A DNA stretch of 64,000 bases from an uncultured SAR86 cluster bacterium. Its GTDB lineage: Bacteria > Pseudomonadota > Gammaproteobacteria > Magnimaribacterales > AG-339-G14. The stretch spans positions 1 to 64,000 of the forward strand of contig CACBOY010000005.1 in assembly GCA_902540995.1 (NCBI GenBank). The letters are read 5' to 3'. The stretch's first letter is position 1. Each line of letters starts with the position of its first letter. The position numbers and the translations under genes are program-made. Of this stretch, positions 60,605-64,000 are shown one piece after another. The notes below the pieces were generated by a model that was given only the letters and a program-made list of their open reading frames with translations, was not told the origin of the DNA and did not search any database.

Positions 60605-61643
60605 CCTTGTTTAATCTATAGTCAATCGCAATATCAACTTTTTCATTGTTATTTACGTAGTCCTGGCCAACAGTGATGATTCTTGAATTGAAAGGAAGAC
60701 CAGTTACCCAAACACCTTCTTCTGTATCTTGAATTATTTCTACTGTATAAAATTCCACAAGATTATCTTTATTAACTAATCTGACCCCAAGATTTCCTTC
60801 TGGATCTAATCTTAGAATCGATAGCGGAATGATATGAGCAGGCTCAGGAGTGGCCGATACAATTACTTTAGCAGTTTGACCATCTTTAATTCTTCCAGAG
60901 GGATTTGGAATGGAAATTTCAATATCAAAAGTATGCATCATTTCATCTGCAGATGCCGAGATGAAAGTAATTTGGCCCTGAAACTCTTGACCGTCATTTG
61001 TAATAACCCTTACGCTACTTTCTTTAGTAAGATCTAGAAGCTCATTTTCTGAAATATCTCCAGTTATCATCATGGGATCTAAATCTAACAGGGTGGCACA
61101 AGTAGAACCTCGATTTAAAAAGTCCCCGACATCTAGATCAATTTTATCCACTACGCCATCAAAAGGTGCTTTTATATTTGCATAATCCAACTCGAGTTTA
61201 GCCCTCTCATAATTTGACTTCGCATTTTGCAGTTGCTTTGAGGAATATAGCTCTTCTTCAAATAGTTTTTTTGCAGAATTAAAATCCAATAAAGCTTTAT
61301 CAAAATTTGCTTGCCTTTCAGCAACAAATAAAGAACAAATAACTTCACCTTTTTTTACAAAAGTTCCTTGAGCAATAGGTAAATTAATAATCTTTCCTGA
61401 AGTTTCAGACTTAACCAAAACTTTTTTATCAGCCTTTGTAAATCCCTTGACTACAATTTCTTTGGAAAAATTTTCTGCCTTTTGGTCGATAACTCTTACT
61501 ACAGGATCTTTTTTTTCAATCAAAGCAGGAGGACTGGGTTCTTGAACAAAAAACCCTGAGACCATCCATATAATAGCGAATCCAACAAAAAGAGATGCCC
61601 ACTCTAAATTAGATCTTGTAAGAAGCCTTGAAACGATATCCAT
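60588..61643 (-). CDS. RND periplasmic adaptor (membrane fusion protein)
   Basis: 351 residues. N-terminal membrane anchor (about 17-33), lipoyl-type VLVKSETSGKIINLPIAQGTFVKKGEVIC, short alpha-helical hairpin (NFDKALLDFNSAKKLFEE...), second lipoyl half IKAPFDGVVDKIDLDVGDFL and beta-barrel. Links the permease to an outer membrane channel. TATAAT and a purine-rich ribosome site (AAAAGGAAAGGGA) precede the ATG. Confidence 0.9.
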   Translation of the reverse strand: MDIVSRLLTRSNLEWASLFVGFAIIWMVSGFFVQEPSPPALIEKKDPVVRVIDQKAENFSKEIVVKGFTKADKKVLVKSETSGKIINLPIAQGTFVKKGEVICSLFVAERQANFDKALLDFNSAKKLFEEELYSSKQLQNAKSNYERAKLELDYANIKAPFDGVVDKIDLDVGDFLNRGSTCATLLDLDPMMITGDISENELLDLTKESSVRVITNDGQEFQGQITFISASADEMMHTFDIEISIPNPSGRIKDGQTAKVIVSATPEPAHIIPLSILRLDPEGNLGVRLVNKDNLVEFYTVEIIQDTEEGVWVTGLPFNSRIITVGQDYVNNNEKVDIAIDYRLNKDEIIN

Positions 61644-61682
61644 TAATTAATTCCCTTTCCTTTTATATAGAGGCGAGGGGCG

Positions 61683-61688
61683 ATTATA
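61683..61688 (-). promoter_or_regulatory. Efflux operon -10 element
   Basis: TATAAT on the minus strand 39 bases before the adaptor ATG, in the 56-bp gap after the lambda P-like gene. The -35 is not clear. It would start the adaptor-permease-xseB-ispA-dxs run. Confidence 0.5.
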
Positions 61689-61699
61689 TCAAGGAAAAC

Positions 61700-62299
61700 C
61701 TATAAATATTTCTTTTTTATGTTCTCCAATCTAGCTTTTTGTTTTCCTTTAGAAAGGGGTTTTTCGACAGATATTTCTTCTTTGAACACAGGCAAAAGGA
61801 GCAAGCTTTCTTTAAATTCACTCTCTTCTAATATTTCCTCATAGGCATCTATGAATTCCTTTTTTATATCAAATTCGGATTCTGTTTTTAACCTATACCA
61901 GCCGACTTTCGCACCAGCATGATAAACAAATGGATGAGACCAATTGAAATCTAATGGATTTGTTTCCCCCAAAGAACTTGCTTCAATGTAAGCAGTGTTT
62001 GAAGAAGGGATATTTTGTTCAAGAAGTTTTAATTCTTTAATCTGATTTAAAACTGCACTCAGAGATGGTAAATATTTTGAAGTTTCTATGATTTTGTCTA
62101 TTGCTCGGAATACTATCTCATTTTGGTATTTTTCTAGCTTTGCGAGCCAAAGTTGCTTAGCTAAGGTTAAGGTTTCTTCATCTGGAAATGCTTTATGAAA
62201 TTGATTGTGAAAGGTAATTTCTAATTCGGCAAAAATAAGATTAATAAGCTCTACTTGGCTTTTAGGTATTTTAATTTTTGAAGTTAACTGCCCACTCAT
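61700..62299 (-). CDS. Lambda P-like replication protein (putative helicase loader)
   Basis: 199 residues. The segment LWLAKLEKYQNEIVFRAIDK and TSKYLPSLSAVLNQI resembles the conserved core of phage replication protein P and its chromosomal homologues (a Trp-leu... helix pair then PPSLAQF-like). Lambda P delivers DnaB helicase to the origin. Overlaps the DnaT-like gene by 29 nt, an arrangement suggesting a joint primosomal role. No phage genes are nearby, so this seems a resident chromosomal system. Homology is weak; family assignment moderate. Confidence 0.55.
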   Translation of the reverse strand: MSGQLTSKIKIPKSQVELINLIFAELEITFHNQFHKAFPDEETLTLAKQLWLAKLEKYQNEIVFRAIDKIIETSKYLPSLSAVLNQIKELKLLEQNIPSSNTAYIEASSLGETNPLDFNWSHPFVYHAGAKVGWYRLKTESEFDIKKEFIDAYEEILEESEFKESLLLLPVFKEEISVEKPLSKGKQKARLENIKKKYL

Positions 62300-63227
62300 G
62301 ATCTTTCAATCTTGATAATACATTTTTTGTATTCCCATGTTTAGCTTTCCATTTAAATTTTACGTGTTGGATGAACTTTGAGTTCCAGCAATTTCGCATT
62401 TCTTTTGTCTCCAGCCAATAAAGTTTAAATTCTGGTATTTGAGATATGGCAAAACTTTTATTTATCTTAGCTAAACTCAAAACGTCAAAACAATCTTCCG
62501 AAGGTTTCCAATCTTTATTCATCCTAGTTGGTTTCTTCACCATAGAAATCAAATTTTGATACCTGACCCATTGATTTTTAATGTGATTGAGAAATTTAGT
62601 ATTCCAGGAATCAGAGGCAGTATTCCTTTCGCTCCAATACAAAATAAATTCTGGCAAGGCATCAACGATAAATTTTTCCTCAATTTCGGCATGTTTTAAA
62701 ATTTGTAATGCTTCTTTGGAGGGTTTCCAGTTTTTTTGAATTGGTTTCATTTTTGATGCTTTATTTAAGCTTTCTTCTTCTGCTCTCCATTCTTTTAAAA
62801 GATATTTAAGAAACTTATAGTCCCAAGAAAAGCTTTTATCCTTTCGATCAGACCAATAAGCTCTAAATTCAGGTAGTTTATTTCTAATGAAGTCCTCCGA
62901 AATGCCAAGACTTTTGGCTTCTTTCAAAATATTGTTTGAAGGAAGGTATCCCTTGGAAATATTTTGCTTTCTTTCTGGGATAGTTTCTTTACTTTTGGAT
63001 TTCAAACAAAAAGTCTCTCTCGATGTTTCTTCGATTAATTTAAGCTTAAGAAGTTTCTTTAAGACTTTATGAACTTCCTTATTTTCAATAAATGAAAGTT
63101 TGTCTAATAGCTGAGTTAAGTTTTGTTTTTTTTCAGACTTAAATATCTGCAGGACAATTGCTTCATATAGACCAATGCTAGATGCAATTTCTTTATCAAA
63201 ATTTAATAAATTTGTTTTTCTTGACAT
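62271..63227 (-). CDS. DnaT-like protein with three tandem DnaT domains
   Basis: 318 residues from ATG 63227; an open frame to 63269 would overlap the DAHP synthase by 38 nt. N-terminal winged-helix-like domain (about 10-75), then three repeats (about 94-147, 166-220, 239-293), each with WKPS or YLPS, an FI..xLPEF.xYW helix and a SWNxKFxxHxKxxW tail. This is the DnaT ssDNA-binding module that in E. coli helps PriA/PriB load DnaB. E. coli DnaT has one such module. Basic linkers separate the copies. Likely a primosome or restart factor with the lambda P-like neighbour. Confidence 0.7.
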   Translation of the reverse strand: MSRKTNLLNFDKEIASSIGLYEAIVLQIFKSEKKQNLTQLLDKLSFIENKEVHKVLKKLLKLKLIEETSRETFCLKSKSKETIPERKQNISKGYLPSNNILKEAKSLGISEDFIRNKLPEFRAYWSDRKDKSFSWDYKFLKYLLKEWRAEEESLNKASKMKPIQKNWKPSKEALQILKHAEIEEKFIVDALPEFILYWSERNTASDSWNTKFLNHIKNQWVRYQNLISMVKKPTRMNKDWKPSEDCFDVLSLAKINKSFAISQIPEFKLYWLETKEMRNCWNSKFIQHVKFKWKAKHGNTKNVLSRLKDHEWAVNFKN

Positions 63228-63231
63228 AAAC

Positions 63232-64000
63232 TTAGGCGGAACGCTTAAGTTTTTCTCTCCTTGCATCAACTGCTTTAGCTAAAAGTTTTAGCATTACTTC
63301 AGTATCTTTCCAACTGACGCAAGCATCGGTAACACTTTGACCATATTTAAGGTTTTTAAGAGAATCTATTTTTTGGTTGCCTTCCTCAAGGTTACTCTCA
63401 ATCATGACTCCAAAAATACTTTGATCACCTGATGCAATTTGATCAGAAATATCTTTATTCACAATGAGTTGTTTTTTGAACTGTTTTTGACTGTTTCCAT
63501 GAGACATATCAACCATAATTTTTTGAGTTAAATTAGAGCTTTTCAAATCCTCATTAACTTTTTGTATATCTTTTTTTGAATAATTTGGGGTCTCTCCACC
63601 TCTTAGTATGACGTGACAATCTTTATTTCCAGAGGAATTGAAAATAGCAGATTTTCCTTCTTTTGTGATGGAAAGAAAAATATGGCTATTTGAAGATGAA
63701 CCAATCGCATCCAAGGCAACCTGAATAGAGCCGTTGGTAGAATTTTTAAATCCAACGGGACAAGACAACCCTGAGGCTAACTCTCTATGTATTTGGCTTT
63801 CAGTGGTTCTAGCGCCAATTGCACCCCACGAAATCAAGTCTGAAATATATTGAGGAGTTATCATATCCAAAAACTCAGTACCTGCAGGCAAACCCAACTC
63901 GTTAATCTTTAACAAAAGCTTTCTAGCTACCTTAAGCCCTTTATTCACATCATAACTATTATTTAAGTCAGGATCATTAATGAGACCTTTCCAACCCACA
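63232..64000 (-). CDS. aroG: 3-deoxy-7-phosphoheptulonate synthase, class I (5' end outside window)
   Basis: First step of the shikimate pathway. The visible 256 codons begin inside VGWKGLINDPD and continue SWGAIGARTTESQIHRELASG, SCPVGFKNSTNG, VILRGGETPNYS, MVDMSHGNSQKQFKKQ and GVMIESNLEEGNQ to a normal C-terminus. The isoform (AroF, G or H) cannot be set without the N-terminus. aroB and aroK are at 18.9-20.5 kb. Confidence 0.93.
   Translation of the reverse strand, partial: VGWKGLINDPDLNNSYDVNKGLKVARKLLLKINELGLPAGTEFLDMITPQYISDLISWGAIGARTTESQIHRELASGLSCPVGFKNSTNGSIQVALDAIGSSSNSHIFLSITKEGKSAIFNSSGNKDCHVILRGGETPNYSKKDIQKVNEDLKSSNLTQKIMVDMSHGNSQKQFKKQLIVNKDISDQIASGDQSIFGVMIESNLEEGNQKIDSLKNLKYGQSVTDACVSWKDTEVMLKLLAKAVDARREKLKRSA

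Noticed and set aside
63228..63269. Upstream start of the DnaT-like protein at 63269
   Set aside because: It overlaps the DAHP synthase end by 38 nt and adds 14 residues before the predicted winged-helix; ATG 63227 sits just after the aroG stop.
61700..63269. Prophage remnant suggested by the lambda P-like gene
   Set aside because: No integrase, repressor, structural genes or attachment sites; both sides are housekeeping genes, and codon use looks like the neighbours.

Overview
The window looks like a piece of chromosome from a streamlined, AT-rich marine gammaproteobacterium, most likely of the SAR86 type. The reasons are: a single compact rRNA operon; gammaproteobacterial gene orders (gltB-gltD, aroK-aroB, algC-argB-slmA, miaA-hflK-hflC-hisZ-purA, nrdR-ribD-ribBA-ribH-nusB, thiL-pgpA, xseB-ispA-dxs); almost no intergenic DNA; and a very large TonB-dependent receptor. 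The taxonomic call is from memory of such genomes and would need a 16S comparison. I see no insertion sequence, prophage, CRISPR array or tRNA gene.

Layout. 1-6.1 kb: the 3' part of tyrS, then a complete rRNA operon with promoter, boxB/boxA leader, RNase III-type processing stems around 16S and 23S, a tRNA-less spacer filled by three perfect AT-rich hairpins, and 5S. 6.1-11 kb (minus strand): a CobS-like AAA+ ATPase and a CobT-like VWA protein without CobN, a ferritin-like diiron protein with what looks like a leaderless promoter, and a type II pantothenate kinase. 11-20.5 kb: cysE-tesB (+) facing gltBD (-), with an NtrC-like dyad and nested hairpins before gltB, then aroKB. 20.5-25.7 kb: PBP1A, slmA, argB and algC. 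25.8-33.7 kb: ilvE, a tightly overlapped glycosyltransferase/methyltransferase/alpha-toroid module with an opposing methyltransferase, a hydrolase, panBC and an LpxL-type acyltransferase. 33.7-42.2 kb: waaA, a PII protein, an acyl-CoA synthetase, and miaA-hflKC-hisZ-purA without hfq or hflX. 42.2-47.7 kb (minus strand): glyA-nrdR-ribD-ribBX-ribH-nusB, and nth. 47.7-57 kb: a 1253-residue TonB receptor with its own promoter, leader and strong terminator, then thiolase, thiL and pgpA, facing dxs. 57-61.6 kb (minus strand): an RND pump and its fusion protein, overlapping xseB-ispA-dxs. 61.7-64 kb (minus strand): partial aroG-type DAHP synthase, a triple-repeat DnaT-like protein and a lambda P-like protein.

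Functional links. PanB, PanC and the type II pantothenate kinase lie on the route to coenzyme A. DAHP synthase, AroB and AroK belong to the shikimate pathway. GltBD, PII and ArgB form a nitrogen/glutamate theme. LpxL and WaaA build lipid A-Kdo. The most open biology is in four places: CobS/CobT beside a diiron enzyme, the DnaT/lambda P pair, the glycosyltransferase-methyltransferase-toroid module, and the cysteine-paired TonB receptor with its structured leader.

A striking genome-wide trait is that all eight convergent gene junctions are 5 bp or less apart or overlap. Two of them share a palindromic tetranucleotide (CTAG or TTAA) that is the stop codon of both genes.
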